A stretch of DNA of 64,000 nucleotides from Thioflexithrix psekupsensis (GTDB lineage: Bacteria > Pseudomonadota > Gammaproteobacteria > Beggiatoales > Beggiatoaceae), in contig NZ_MSLT01000023.1 in assembly GCF_002149925.1 (NCBI RefSeq), positions 620,001-684,000 on the forward strand. Reading direction: 5' to 3'. Made by a program: the position numbers and the translations under genes. Shown here piece after piece: positions 47,952 through 56,096 of this stretch. Each line of letters starts with the position of its first letter. Position 1 is the first letter of the stretch. The notes under the pieces were generated by a model. The model was not told the DNA's origin and did no database searches. It worked only from the letters and a program-made list of their open reading frames with translations.

Positions 47952-49260
47952 CAGCAATTCTCAATTTAAGTCCTACCAAGCAACTCAAGAATTACGCCTA
48001 GAGAGGGCTTCAAGCATAAAATCGGTCAAATGCTGCCAACTATCGAATACTAAATATTGCATCAGGGTGCGTAACTGCTCAAAAAATGTGCGTCTTGATG
48101 GACACAAAAGACGTACTTTTTCATAGGTCTCATCCAAGTATTCTAGCATCGTATGCGTTAAATAAGCCAATAAAATCAACGTAGCCAGTAAGTTAGATAA
48201 GTGTTGCTTACCATGACCAAAGTTATGCTCAAAATGATAGCCGTTATTCTTTAGAATATTGTTGTTTTCATTTTCTATTTTCCAACGCGCTCTCGCTGCA
48301 TCTGTCAGTTCTGCAAGGTTTTTTTCTGTTATTTTATGGGTGGTTATCCAGCTATTTTTGTATTTTTGCTTCCCTTGTCCATCAATTTCTACCAACTCGA
48401 ACCAATTAACCATTAACGCATCGTTACCATCACGCAAAGGAACTTGATTCATGTAACGATAATGTCGGGTTGTTCGTTGTTTTCCGTGTTTATGATGGGT
48501 TTGTAGCGACTGTATTTTGTTCATTTGCTCAAATTCAGACAGCCACTCATGAGTTGTTTGATGAGAGTTTGGCTTGCAAGAAGTAATAATATCAAAGCCT
48601 TGCGCAATGGCTTTTTCAAAAAAAGGCTGATGCGCAAACAAATCATCCCCTAACAAAGTGGCTTGCCACAAGCTGTAATATTTACCCCAGTTGTCCAACC
48701 AACGTTTTGCCGCATTAATTTCGCAATCTTGTTTTTCTGCGCCATCTTGTGCCTGAATAAATTCAGGCGGCAGCGGTATCACGCAGGACTGTCCATGTGC
48801 AACGATAACGGGAGTTAATGCACTATGTCGATATAAAACTTTACCGTTAACCAAATCTTTTTTTAAACAACATGGACAAGAAATCTTTTGAGAACTGAAA
48901 AAATCAGTGCCATCCAAAGCAATAAATAATCCATTGTTTTTACTCATGAAGTTTTGTAAAAAACCATTATCATAGAGAAATTGATTAAGTTCATAAAATA
49001 GCGGATAAATCTCAGTTTCAGGAACGGTATCCAGTAAATTACGAATTTGATTCATACTGGGGATTTTATGTATGCCAAAAATACTTTGGGCGTTATTTTT
49101 CCCGTGTGCTTTTTCCATTCGAGTTTGATAATCGAGAAAAGAAGAGCTTTGTGTGAAAAAAACAGAAAAAGCACTCAAAAAAGCATCACTCATGCTATAG
49201 TTGAGGCACTATAAAAAGATAATCTGAACCTGTCAAATTTGTAGGAAACTTCACAGGTTT
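47952..49260 (-). mobile_element. Complete-looking insertion sequence (DDE transposase)
   Basis: Contains one intact transposase gene. The downstream end is inferred from similarity to the solo end at 45385-45484. The upstream end is placed near a hairpin with arms AACCTGT (49227-49233) and ACAGGTT (49253-49259). Exact termini and a target duplication could not be fixed by eye. It sits immediately upstream of the CRISPR leader. Confidence 0.6.
47985..49193 (-). CDS. DDE transposase (IS4-superfamily-like)
   Basis: 402 residues, intact. Candidate catalytic acidic residues lie in ALDGTDFFSS (near 93), LLGDDLFAH (near 180) and RARWKIENENNNILKNNGYHF (near 307), the last matching the C-terminal Glu helix. 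A Cys pair (CPCC) follows the first Asp. The C-terminal LATLILLAYLTHT helix is typical. IS family assignment is uncertain (IS4 superfamily or an unclassified group). Intactness suggests recent mobility. Confidence 0.82.
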   Translation of the reverse strand: MSDAFLSAFSVFFTQSSSFLDYQTRMEKAHGKNNAQSIFGIHKIPSMNQIRNLLDTVPETEIYPLFYELNQFLYDNGFLQNFMSKNNGLFIALDGTDFFSSQKISCPCCLKKDLVNGKVLYRHSALTPVIVAHGQSCVIPLPPEFIQAQDGAEKQDCEINAAKRWLDNWGKYYSLWQATLLGDDLFAHQPFFEKAIAQGFDIITSCKPNSHQTTHEWLSEFEQMNKIQSLQTHHKHGKQRTTRHYRYMNQVPLRDGNDALMVNWFELVEIDGQGKQKYKNSWITTHKITEKNLAELTDAARARWKIENENNNILKNNGYHFEHNFGHGKQHLSNLLATLILLAYLTHTMLEYLDETYEKVRLLCPSRRTFFEQLRTLMQYLVFDSWQHLTDFMLEALSRRNS

Positions 49261-49409
49261 GAATATTCTTTTTACGTTGCGGTAGCTATATATTTAAGGT
49301 TGTTCGCTGTTTTAGTCTTACGACTATCAGGCAAATTTTCAGACATTTCTATTATTCGACCAATCAGGTAGTCAAAAAAATATTGCTGATTTTTTTGGAA
49401 AAATGCTTC

Positions 49410-49486
49410 GAGTTTGTTCATCATCTTTACTTTCAATCAGTTATAAAAACATTGTTGGTTGTAAGGGTTTAAATTGAGAATTGCTG
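49410..49486 (+). promoter_or_regulatory. CRISPR leader
   Basis: AT-rich sequence directly upstream of the first repeat, on the side to which the newest repeat variant maps. It should hold the array promoter and integration signals. The same 79-base block recurs at 7130-7208. Upstream, 49261-49409 shows no supported gene, although one frame ends in a hydrophobic FIIFTFNQL tail shared with the ORF at 6996. Confidence 0.72.
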
Positions 49487-50676
49487 ACCCCGAACGGGAA
49501 ATTGAAACCATCCGTGATGCCAATAGCGCAGAGATAATCACATATCTTTCTACCCCGAACGGGAAATTGAAACAACAGAAGGGAAAATTGCCAGCGGTGA
49601 GTTTTTTAACTTTCTACCCCGAACGGGAAATTGAAACTTAGGTATTGTAAAAGCGCGGACAAACACTTTTGCACTTTCTACCCCGAACGGGAAATTGAAA
49701 CTTTTCACCACCCGTCGTTATTAAATTCTCTTGAATTCTTTCTACCCCGAACGGGAAATTGAAACCAGCCGCGCCGCAATTTTTCGCACGGAACTCACTG
49801 GCTTTCTACCCCGAACGGGAAATTGAAACGCGGAATTTATTGCGCCCAAGCAACGCCATATTGATGCTTTCTACCCCGAACGGGAAATTGAAACTTTAGA
49901 TGAATTTAAGGGTGAAATTCGTGAGGATTTCCTTTCTACCCCGAACGGGAAATTGAAAACCTCTCCGAACTATTCACTCCTCTTCGTTCGGATATGCCTT
50001 TCTACCCCGAACGGGAAATTGAAAACACCGGGAAAGCCACCTTGTCAAATTACTGGGGAGGACTTTCTACCCCGAACGGGAAATTGAAAACCCGCCTGCA
50101 ATAATATTGCCCAGAGCCATAATCATCTCTTTCTACCCCGAACGGGAAATTGAAAACCAGCGCGGTTTGTGCATTCACCACACGATCCGATTGCTTTCTA
50201 CCCCGAACGGGAAATTGAAAACCGGGCTATACGCATAAAGGTGTACTCTAATTAGGAACTTTCTACCCCGAACGGGAAATTGAAAACGAGTTGCGTTTAC
50301 GCAGTCGTTTTTTAGTTCAAAATGCTTTCTACCCCGAACGGGAAATTGAAAACTACAGAAATGTACGCAGATTATTCAGCCGTGTCAAACTTTCTACCCC
50401 GAACGGGAAATTGAAAACCAAAGAAAATTAGCGACATTACTCAATTGAACAGAACTTTCTACCCCGAACGGGAAATTGAAAACAAGTTGACCAAAGCTGC
50501 TTTGGATAAGATGAGTGAACTTTCTACCCCGAACGGGAAATTGAAAACATCTTACTAAAAGTAAATCTAAACCTAAAGCCTCACTTTCTACCCCGAACGG
50601 GAAATTGAAAACATCTTACTAAAAGTAAATCTAAACCTAAAGCCTCACTTTCTACCCCGAACGGGAAATTGAAAAC
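49487..50676 (+). CRISPR. CRISPR array, 19 repeats and 18 spacers
   Basis: Repeats start CTTTCTACCCC and end TTGAAAC or TTGAAAAC; spacers are 35-37 nt. Repeats 2-7 (49546, 49610, 49674, 49738, 49802, 49867) are 28 nt ending GAAAC. Repeats 8-19 (from 49932 to 50648) are 29 nt ending GAAAAC. Repeat 1 (49487-49508) keeps only the last 22 bases. Spacers 17 and 18 are identical. The ATTGAAAC-type 3' handle and the order of variants place the leader on the left. A small palindrome (CCCGAACGGG) is the probable Cas6 recognition stem. No cas operon adjoins; the only cas-like gene in view is at 53.5-54.2 kb. Confidence 0.98.
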
Positions 50677-51181
50677 CCTCCGAATTATGCGGTTTGGCGG
50701 CGTTACGACTAAGTCGTGTAGCACTGAAACACAACGTAAGTTGTTGATTTTTCATAGACCGTATAACTCTTCTCAACTTCGACCTCCTAGGGTTTTGGCG
50801 TAAACGGAGGTCGAAGTTGAAGCTATTCTTCCATACGCCTCTTAAAAAGTCAAGAAAACGAATTTAATTCAAAAAACAATTAAATATCACACCAAAAAAT
50901 ATTACAGCTATCTCACAGAATTTTACCCAACGAGCAAAATTTTGGCAAATAACTAACAATAAGACTCAAAACAAACATAAAATATTTTCACAAAACACCA
51001 TAACAGCCCACAAACCGAATTCACACCAAACAAACACCACTTAATTGGCCTTTTCCAAACACAAACAACGGCTACTAACTTTTGAACTGAATTGAACTGA
51101 ACCGCATCGAACGTGCTTTTTTTCAAGATGTCGGGAGGAATTGAAAGACAAGGATAACTTTTTGATTAGAAAAAAAATAAC
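50677..51181. other. Non-coding interval after the array, with a strong hairpin
   Basis: An inverted repeat with arms CAACTTCGACCTCC (50774-50787) and GGAGGTCGAAGTTG (50806-50819) forms a perfect 14-bp stem, perhaps ending the array transcript. The following 340 bases are AT-rich with no ORF or RNA that I can support. Confidence 0.6.
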
Positions 51182-51258
<77 letters not shown>

Positions 51259-51278
51259 TGACAATGTAGAAGCTGCGC

Positions 51279-51307
51279 ATTATAAACCACTAAAAACCAT
51301 TTGTCAC
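51279..51307 (-). promoter_or_regulatory. Sigma-70-type promoter of tRNA-Pro
   Basis: On the minus strand GTGACA is separated by 17 bases from a perfect TATAAT, about 20 bases before the tRNA 5' end. Spacing and position are ideal for a tRNA promoter. Confidence 0.7.
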
Positions 51308-51496
51308 TATTTTTTTACAGCCCAACGAAAAAAACACCCGACTTTTGAATTGTTGCATAAGAATTAACAAAGAACCACTGATTATTAAAAAAATCTTGCC
51401 GTAAAGATAACATCTCGTTATATAATTAATCCGCCTCATATCCCCACAAAAAAAAACACCTAAAAACCCCCTCATCTTACCGCGCTTAAACTCATC

Positions 51497-52252
51497 ATGC
51501 ACACCCATCACATTGATATTATTTTAAAAGTTGAACAAATTTCTGGCGTTTTAGGCCCTGCTGCCGCAGTCGTGATGCAATATGGCTTAAAATACCAAAA
51601 ACACACCGTGCATCAAGACCCTAACACAGGTTTCTCCCAATTAATTTTAGAAACAGAAGGCGGACACGTCGATCCTGCACCGCTGATTCAACAACTACAG
51701 GGTTTACTGGGCGTAAAAGAAGTGTTAGACGTAGTGATTCAACCCAAAGAAGAATCACTGGTTGTCGATCTCAACCTAGACCAAGAAGGGCGACGTTTAC
51801 TAGAATTAATCGCCCAAACATGGCCTAACAAACTGGTTGAAGTCACCCAAAAATACGAAGACAGCTTTCACCGTAGCGAACAGGAAGCCAAAGTGACCTT
51901 ATTAGGAGAAGCGGTGGGGCGGCGTTTAGCCTTGCGACACGCACAACTGCGCGAAGTGAAAAACATCAAAGAAGGGCTACAAAAAATGGTGATTCCCCTA
52001 CTCAACAACGTTGCCCAATGCCAAATCAAAGACACCGATTTAGAAATTACCGTGTCCCTATTCAGCCGTCGCTTTAGCAATACAATGGACTTAGTTTTTG
52101 GCAGTGAAGTGCCTAAATGCTTTTTCCTGACAGGCTTTATTCAAGGTGTGCTGAACCAAGCCCCCTTCATCCCCAACGTCACCGTGACCGAACCGCAATG
52201 TCGAGCGGTTGGCGATAAAGTATGTTTGTTTAAAGTGAACGTGGCGGCTTAA
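51497..52252 (+). CDS. Uncharacterised protein with V4R-like C-terminal domain
   Basis: 251 residues, no signal peptide or membrane segment. Residues 1-100 are an alpha/beta unit (HIDIILKVEQISGVLGPAAA). Residues 130-250 are helical then beta, ending RAVGDKVCLFKVNV, with a C-x-G-x-C arrangement (ECs at QCRAVGDKVC) like the V4R small-molecule-binding domain. A sensor or adaptor role is plausible but no partner is adjacent. The start follows a 240-base AT-rich gap after tRNA-Pro. Confidence 0.6.
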   Translation: MHTHHIDIILKVEQISGVLGPAAAVVMQYGLKYQKHTVHQDPNTGFSQLILETEGGHVDPAPLIQQLQGLLGVKEVLDVVIQPKEESLVVDLNLDQEGRRLLELIAQTWPNKLVEVTQKYEDSFHRSEQEAKVTLLGEAVGRRLALRHAQLREVKNIKEGLQKMVIPLLNNVAQCQIKDTDLEITVSLFSRRFSNTMDLVFGSEVPKCFFLTGFIQGVLNQAPFIPNVTVTEPQCRAVGDKVCLFKVNVAA

Positions 52253-52270
52253 AAAACAGAATTGCTATGG

Positions 52271-52855
52271 TTAAGGCAAAAAACCATTAACCATCCGAAA
52301 CGGCATCATCATATTATTGGCGTTTTGTTCCATACCATAAATACTGTGACGCATTCGCAGGGTATCGTGCTGCATACGGTGCATAATTAACCCCATGGCT
52401 TCCACGTTGCTCTGCATATCAGGCATCACAGCCATATTGGCATTCATTGCCTCAAGCTGCACATTGATGCGGGTCATATCCTGATTCAAATCCAAAAAAT
52501 TCTTATTCATCGACTGCACACTATCCGTCAATGACAACATACTGTTGGTCATCTCTTGAGTGTTTTTTGCCATGTACAGCATCGCGGGCATCGTCTCTCG
52601 AATTTGCACCATTTCTCGGCTAATTTCGCGCATATTACCCTCTACACTCATAATCATCTTCAGCATCAGCGCACTGATCATCAAGGCCACCAAACCAATC
52701 ATGATTAAACCATAACCAAAACGTCGCGTGGTTTTTTCAAAAATCTCCTGATGACGGCTGTAATGTTCGTCTAATATCTCTGACAACTCAGTCAAAGATC
52801 GGCACACATCGCCCATATCACTGGGTGGTGTTACACGTCTGGGTGGATTCGACAT
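52271..52855 (-). CDS. Uncharacterised coiled-coil membrane protein
   Basis: 194 residues from ATG 52855 (a longer frame begins at 52870). The N-terminal 40 residues are charged. One membrane helix follows (near 43-65; YGLIMIGLVALMISALML), then a long Met-rich coiled coil (about 70-185) with repeated MNxNM and SMLSLTDSVQSMN patterns. It resembles no named family to me; the layout suggests a periplasmic rod or scaffold. Convergent with the V4R-like gene, 18 bases apart. Confidence 0.6.
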   Translation of the reverse strand: MSNPPRRVTPPSDMGDVCRSLTELSEILDEHYSRHQEIFEKTTRRFGYGLIMIGLVALMISALMLKMIMSVEGNMREISREMVQIRETMPAMLYMAKNTQEMTNSMLSLTDSVQSMNKNFLDLNQDMTRINVQLEAMNANMAVMPDMQSNVEAMGLIMHRMQHDTLRMRHSIYGMEQNANNMMMPFRMVNGFLP

Positions 52856-52939
52856 GAAGCAAGCTCGCAAAGGTAAAAGTGTGATGTCGTCGGAAAGTCT
52901 CTAGTAAATTATAATAGACTAATAGTTACGATTCACATA

Positions 52940-52965
52940 GAAAAGAATTTTCTATGCTCCTCTAA
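52940..52965. repeat. Hairpin in the 3' flank of the tnpB remnant
   Basis: CATAGAAAA and TTTTCTATG are perfect 9-bp inverted arms around GAA. Imperfect palindromes of this kind mark the right ends of IS200/IS605 elements. It lies about 35 bases downstream of the tnpB stop. Confidence 0.5.
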
Positions 52966-52993
52966 ACGCTTCAACGCAGATTGCTTTGGCGGC

Positions 52994-53146
52994 TTACGCC
53001 GCTAAAGTCTGACATCCGCTCGGCGTTCGTATAGCATTGATAACTCTCAATGCTTCGTTTAACACGTTTTTGCTTGCGTTTGAATCTCTATCGATTTCAA
53101 ATCCGCACGCCTTGCAAGTAAAGGTTCTATACCCAAAAGATGTGGT
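52994..53146 (-). pseudogene. TnpB (IS200/IS605 OrfB) C-terminal remnant
   Basis: The last 50 codons encode YRTFTCKACGFEIDRDSNAS and continue to NVLNEALRVINA and the stop. The CxxC half of the zinc ribbon and the DRD catalytic block with its NAxxN follow-up are diagnostic of TnpB, the RNA-guided nuclease of IS605 elements. Upstream the frame ends at a TGA and runs into the MITE copy at 53161, so the rest of the gene is lost. The stop lies in a GCGGC/GCCGC hairpin, and the region that would encode the omega RNA 3' end is retained. Confidence 0.85.
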
Positions 53147-53160
53147 TCATAGAACCTTTA

Positions 53161-53331
53161 TTTTGTCAGAATCAGAATTTACAGACACAAGAATTTTCAA
53201 AATTTATTCTTGCAAGTCATTTATTTTAAACAGATTTTTTATTCTTTAATTCTGAAAATCCTAAAATTCTGTAAATTCTGATTCTGACAGAAAAAATTTT
53301 ATGAATGACTTAATTTTGGTATATATTATAC
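53161..53331. repeat. MITE-like inverted repeat, copy C
   Basis: The left arm TTTTGTCAGAATCAGAATTT starts at 53161 and the right arm ends in TCTGACAGA near 53292; the arms are near-perfect complements of about 24 bases. The outer right tail to 53331 is shared with copies A and B. It truncates the tnpB remnant on its left. Confidence 0.82.
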
Positions 53332-53382
53332 TGATAACAACGAGAGCCTATTATGAATTAGAATAAAATACTTACAGAGAAG

Positions 53383-53411
53383 TTGATCTGATAGACTGAA
53401 AAAGTTACAAT
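53383..53411 (+). promoter_or_regulatory. Sigma-70-type promoter of tRNA-Thr
   Basis: TTGATC and TACAAT are separated by exactly 17 bases, with the -10 element 30 bases before the tRNA. Confidence 0.65.
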
Positions 53412-53441
53412 GCACCTTTGTGCAATGTCCCAATCCTAAGG

Positions 53442-53517
<76 letters not shown>

Positions 53518-53524
53518 TTTCATG

Positions 53525-54217
53525 TTACATCTCTTCAGCGTTACTTTTACTGACTGCTTGAATGTCCTTGTGGGGAACAAACACCCCAAATCCCAAATGT
53601 TGAGCGATACCTAAGCCATGTTGCTGTAAGCGCAAAGAATCCTCTCGATTCAAATCAGCCACCATCAAACTGCGCGTGAGCAAAGGATATTCAGGGCTTT
53701 GCCACTGGTGCTGTTTACCGCACAATACCTTACGGCAATGAATATGCAAGTGTCGCAATTGTGCCACCGATTCGGCGATAAAATCAGATTCATCCTGATC
53801 AACAGGGGCCAGCACATGATGGGCAATCAAAACGGGGAAAGGTTTTAACGGCCGCACCTGTCCCTGCCCAATGCTTAAACTGTACTCCCCAATCTCTAAA
53901 CGCTGCCCTGTCAAAGCATGCGCCGCAGCCAAATGTTCCGTAGGAACGCGCAACATTAAGCGAGTTCGCCGCGAAAGATAAAAAACCCCTTCATTTTCCG
54001 TCGGTTTTTGCCAACCATTGGCTTCAGCGACGCGGATCAAATGCAAAGCAGCCCCCGCAGTACGGGCAAACCAAGGCAAATGCCCCTGAATCGCTTGGGA
54101 GAGTAAATAAGCATGATCCCAAGGCAAAACCTGCCCCTTCACAATTTCAAAAGCCACATCCACTTGCTGTGCGGCTGTCGTATCGTTCACATGGTCATCT
54201 TCTTCTTGCCAAAACAT
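53525..54217 (-). CDS. cas6: Cas6/Cmx6-type CRISPR RNA endoribonuclease
   Basis: 230 residues. VDVAFEIVKGQVLPWDHAYL near the start, RTRLMLRVPTEHL, and the C-terminal DSLRLQQHGLGIAQHLG with GFGVFVPHKD (the glycine-rich loop) resemble the Cas6 variant of the MYXAN group (Cmx6). Cas6 cuts pre-crRNA within repeats; an N-terminal His in DHAY is a catalytic candidate. ATG 54217 is chosen for AGGGGAG upstream; a longer frame to 54265 has none. Last gene of an apparent run with a methyltransferase and a 60-residue protein. No cas1, cas2, cas3 or effector genes are near, yet an array lies 2.8 kb away. Confidence 0.82.
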   Translation of the reverse strand: MFWQEEDDHVNDTTAAQQVDVAFEIVKGQVLPWDHAYLLSQAIQGHLPWFARTAGAALHLIRVAEANGWQKPTENEGVFYLSRRTRLMLRVPTEHLAAAHALTGQRLEIGEYSLSIGQGQVRPLKPFPVLIAHHVLAPVDQDESDFIAESVAQLRHLHIHCRKVLCGKQHQWQSPEYPLLTRSLMVADLNREDSLRLQQHGLGIAQHLGFGVFVPHKDIQAVSKSNAEEM

Positions 54218-54231
54218 CGCTATTTTCTCCC

Positions 54232-54414
54232 CTAGTAAAAAGCCGCTTCTAACCGATCTTCCCAATTTTCGGGCGTATCGGGAAACGAAGGTTTTACATC
54301 AATGCGAAAGAAACGTTCACGAGTGGCTTTGGCATGGGTGGAAACCAATTGTTCTAATTCGGAAAAGTTATTTAATTCGGGATGTTGAATTAATAATTCA
54401 CTTAAATGCAACAT
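54232..54414 (-). CDS. Small 60-residue protein between methyltransferase and cas6
   Basis: From ATG 54414, with GAGGAG six bases upstream; the frame extends to 54450 without a ribosome-binding site. Helical N-terminus (LHLSELLIQHPELNNFSELEQL) and a proline/tryptophan-containing end (DTPENWEDRLEAAFY). No family recognised. Fourteen bases before the cas6 start and 53 after the methyltransferase, so it is part of the same transcript. Confidence 0.6.
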   Translation of the reverse strand: MLHLSELLIQHPELNNFSELEQLVSTHAKATRERFFRIDVKPSFPDTPENWEDRLEAAFY

Positions 54415-54467
54415 AATTGCTCCTCGTTGAAGAAAAAAATATTTTCTCATTTATTTTTATAATAAAA

Positions 54468-55307
54468 TCAATCGCTTGGCGTAACCGTCTCCGCCGCCAA
54501 ACGACGACAAGCCAATTGACAATATTCGCCGTCGATTTCCACACCAATCCCTTGCCGACCTTGCGCGAAGGCTTCCAATAACGTGGTGCCGCTGCCCGCA
54601 AACGGATCAAACACCACATCCCCCACGTAACTAAACAACTTAATCGCTCGATAAGGCAATGCCCGCGGAAAAGGCGCAGGGTGTCCGATTCGCTTTTTAC
54701 TTTCTCCGTTAAACGTCCACAAGCCGTTCGTCCACGCCATAAATTCTTCGCGGCTGATGTCAGAAATTTTAGAACCGCGGGTTTTTTTCCAGCGTTCCTT
54801 ATACAGCACCACAATCAACTCCACAGGCGCAATCACATAGGGCGCAGAAGCCGACAGCCACGATCCCCAAGCAGTACGACGAGAAATATTACTTTCATTC
54901 CACACAATCGTACTGTGATAACGCCAGCCCACTTGCTGCGCCAACGTGGTCAAATCCGCGCCCACACTGTGCTGGCCGCCTTTATTTTTATCCAAAGGGA
55001 TGTTAAGCAAAAAACGCGCTTCAGGTAAACTCCAATCATAACAATTGGTCAACCATTGCCGACTAAATGCCAAATAATCCGCATAACCTAATGTATCATC
55101 ATTAGACTGATAATCAATACCAACATTATACGGTGGAGAGGTCACCATTAAATCAATAAACGGTTCTTCAAATAAGCCCGTTTTTAAACAATTTCCTTGA
55201 AACAACGCCACCTCATTGCGTTGGCAAAAAGGTTTGCCTGCGCTTTTAGCGAGACGTTCAATCAAAGAAGGCGAAGTCAATCCCATAGTAGCCGCGGGTT
55301 TATTCAT
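54468..55307 (-). CDS. Site-specific DNA methyltransferase (N4/N6, beta-class order)
   Basis: 279 residues. The catalytic motif IV is TSPPYNVGIDY (near 56), and the SAM-binding motif I is FDPFAGSGTTLLEAF (near 236). The catalytic-before-SAM order is that of beta-class amino-methyltransferases, which make N6-methyladenine or N4-methylcytosine. HPAPFPRALPYRAIKLFS precedes motif I as usual. No restriction endonuclease is recognised beside it, so it may be an orphan or phage-type enzyme. The 148-residue acidic gene lies upstream and a 60-residue gene plus cas6 downstream. Confidence 0.9.
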   Translation of the reverse strand: MNKPAATMGLTSPSLIERLAKSAGKPFCQRNEVALFQGNCLKTGLFEEPFIDLMVTSPPYNVGIDYQSNDDTLGYADYLAFSRQWLTNCYDWSLPEARFLLNIPLDKNKGGQHSVGADLTTLAQQVGWRYHSTIVWNESNISRRTAWGSWLSASAPYVIAPVELIVVLYKERWKKTRGSKISDISREEFMAWTNGLWTFNGESKKRIGHPAPFPRALPYRAIKLFSYVGDVVFDPFAGSGTTLLEAFAQGRQGIGVEIDGEYCQLACRRLAAETVTPSD

Positions 55308-55343
55308 TATTTTTCAATTTCAATCAGAGCGAATCAGAAGGGA

Positions 55344-55778
55344 TTAATGCCGTTGTATAGAGTCCATTTCTTCAATTAATTCGGGTTCTTCGGCCTCTTG
55401 CTCTACCCATGACAACAATTCTTCAGCGACTTCACTTAACATTTGCACTTCATCGGGAAATTCATCTTCTTCCCAAATCGAAGCCGCTTCAGACACCAGC
55501 CATAATAACTGCAATTCTGTCAGCGTCAATTGTTGTTCTACAGTATCCTCACAAACGCCAGCCACCACTTCACCGTATATTTCATACATATCCTCGTCTT
55601 CATCGTCATCTCGGTTGATTCCGAATTGAGCGGCGAATGCTTCCCATACAGTGGTATGACGCGGCTCTATACTGTCCAGCACCGCATTGACGGGCATTTC
55701 TCTTAACTTGGCGACCACAATAGCCACCAATTCAATATATTTTTCTTCAATAATTAAACGTGTTCTTTCTTCAAACAT
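55344..55778 (-). CDS. Acidic 144-residue protein upstream of the methyltransferase
   Basis: From ATG 55778, preceded by GGAG at seven bases; a TTG at 55790 is less likely. Strongly acidic, with RDDDEDEDMYEIYGEVV in the middle and a Glu-rich C-terminus (EEDEFPDEVQ, EQEAEEPELIEE). All-helical prediction. No known motif, no PD-(D/E)xK pattern I can support. The 36-base gap to the methyltransferase suggests an operon. Could be a DNA-mimic-like or regulatory protein; function unknown. Confidence 0.6.
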   Translation of the reverse strand: MFEERTRLIIEEKYIELVAIVVAKLREMPVNAVLDSIEPRHTTVWEAFAAQFGINRDDDEDEDMYEIYGEVVAGVCEDTVEQQLTLTELQLLWLVSEAASIWEEDEFPDEVQMLSEVAEELLSWVEQEAEEPELIEEMDSIQRH

Positions 55779-56096
55779 AACGGACTCCAATGAATGGGTG
55801 CGGAGGTATCAATGGTCTGATTTTGTGGCATTTGCAACAAAATTGCACCGTAGATGCCACAAGATTGCGCTTTTATTTTGTGTTGTTTTCCCAAACACCT
55901 CTTACACGCAACGGGGATAGATTTGGGTATTTATGGATTAAAAAACTGATTTAGCGGGATTTTTTTAAGAAAAATAAGCGATGACTGCACCTTAATCTCG
56001 TGCATTATACCGATTATGCGCTTAGATTTTCAAAATGGATCAATAAATGCTACACCTAATACTAATAATGGTGATGATCGGTAGAGGAGTTTTATC
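55779..56096. other. Divergent non-coding interval
   Basis: Separates the minus-strand acidic-methyltransferase-cas6 run from the plus-strand 209-residue gene. AT-rich. No ORF, RNA or long repeat seen; promoters for both sides must lie here. Confidence 0.4.

Noticed and set aside
49256-49445. Open frames between the insertion sequence and the CRISPR leader that could be a cas gene remnant
   Set aside because: Several short frames exist, none resembles Cas1 or Cas2, and none has a start with a ribosome-binding site.
54398-54814. 138-codon minus-strand frame overlapping the methyltransferase gene
   Set aside because: An alternative frame of the methyltransferase; Arg/Trp-rich shadow without a ribosome-binding site.
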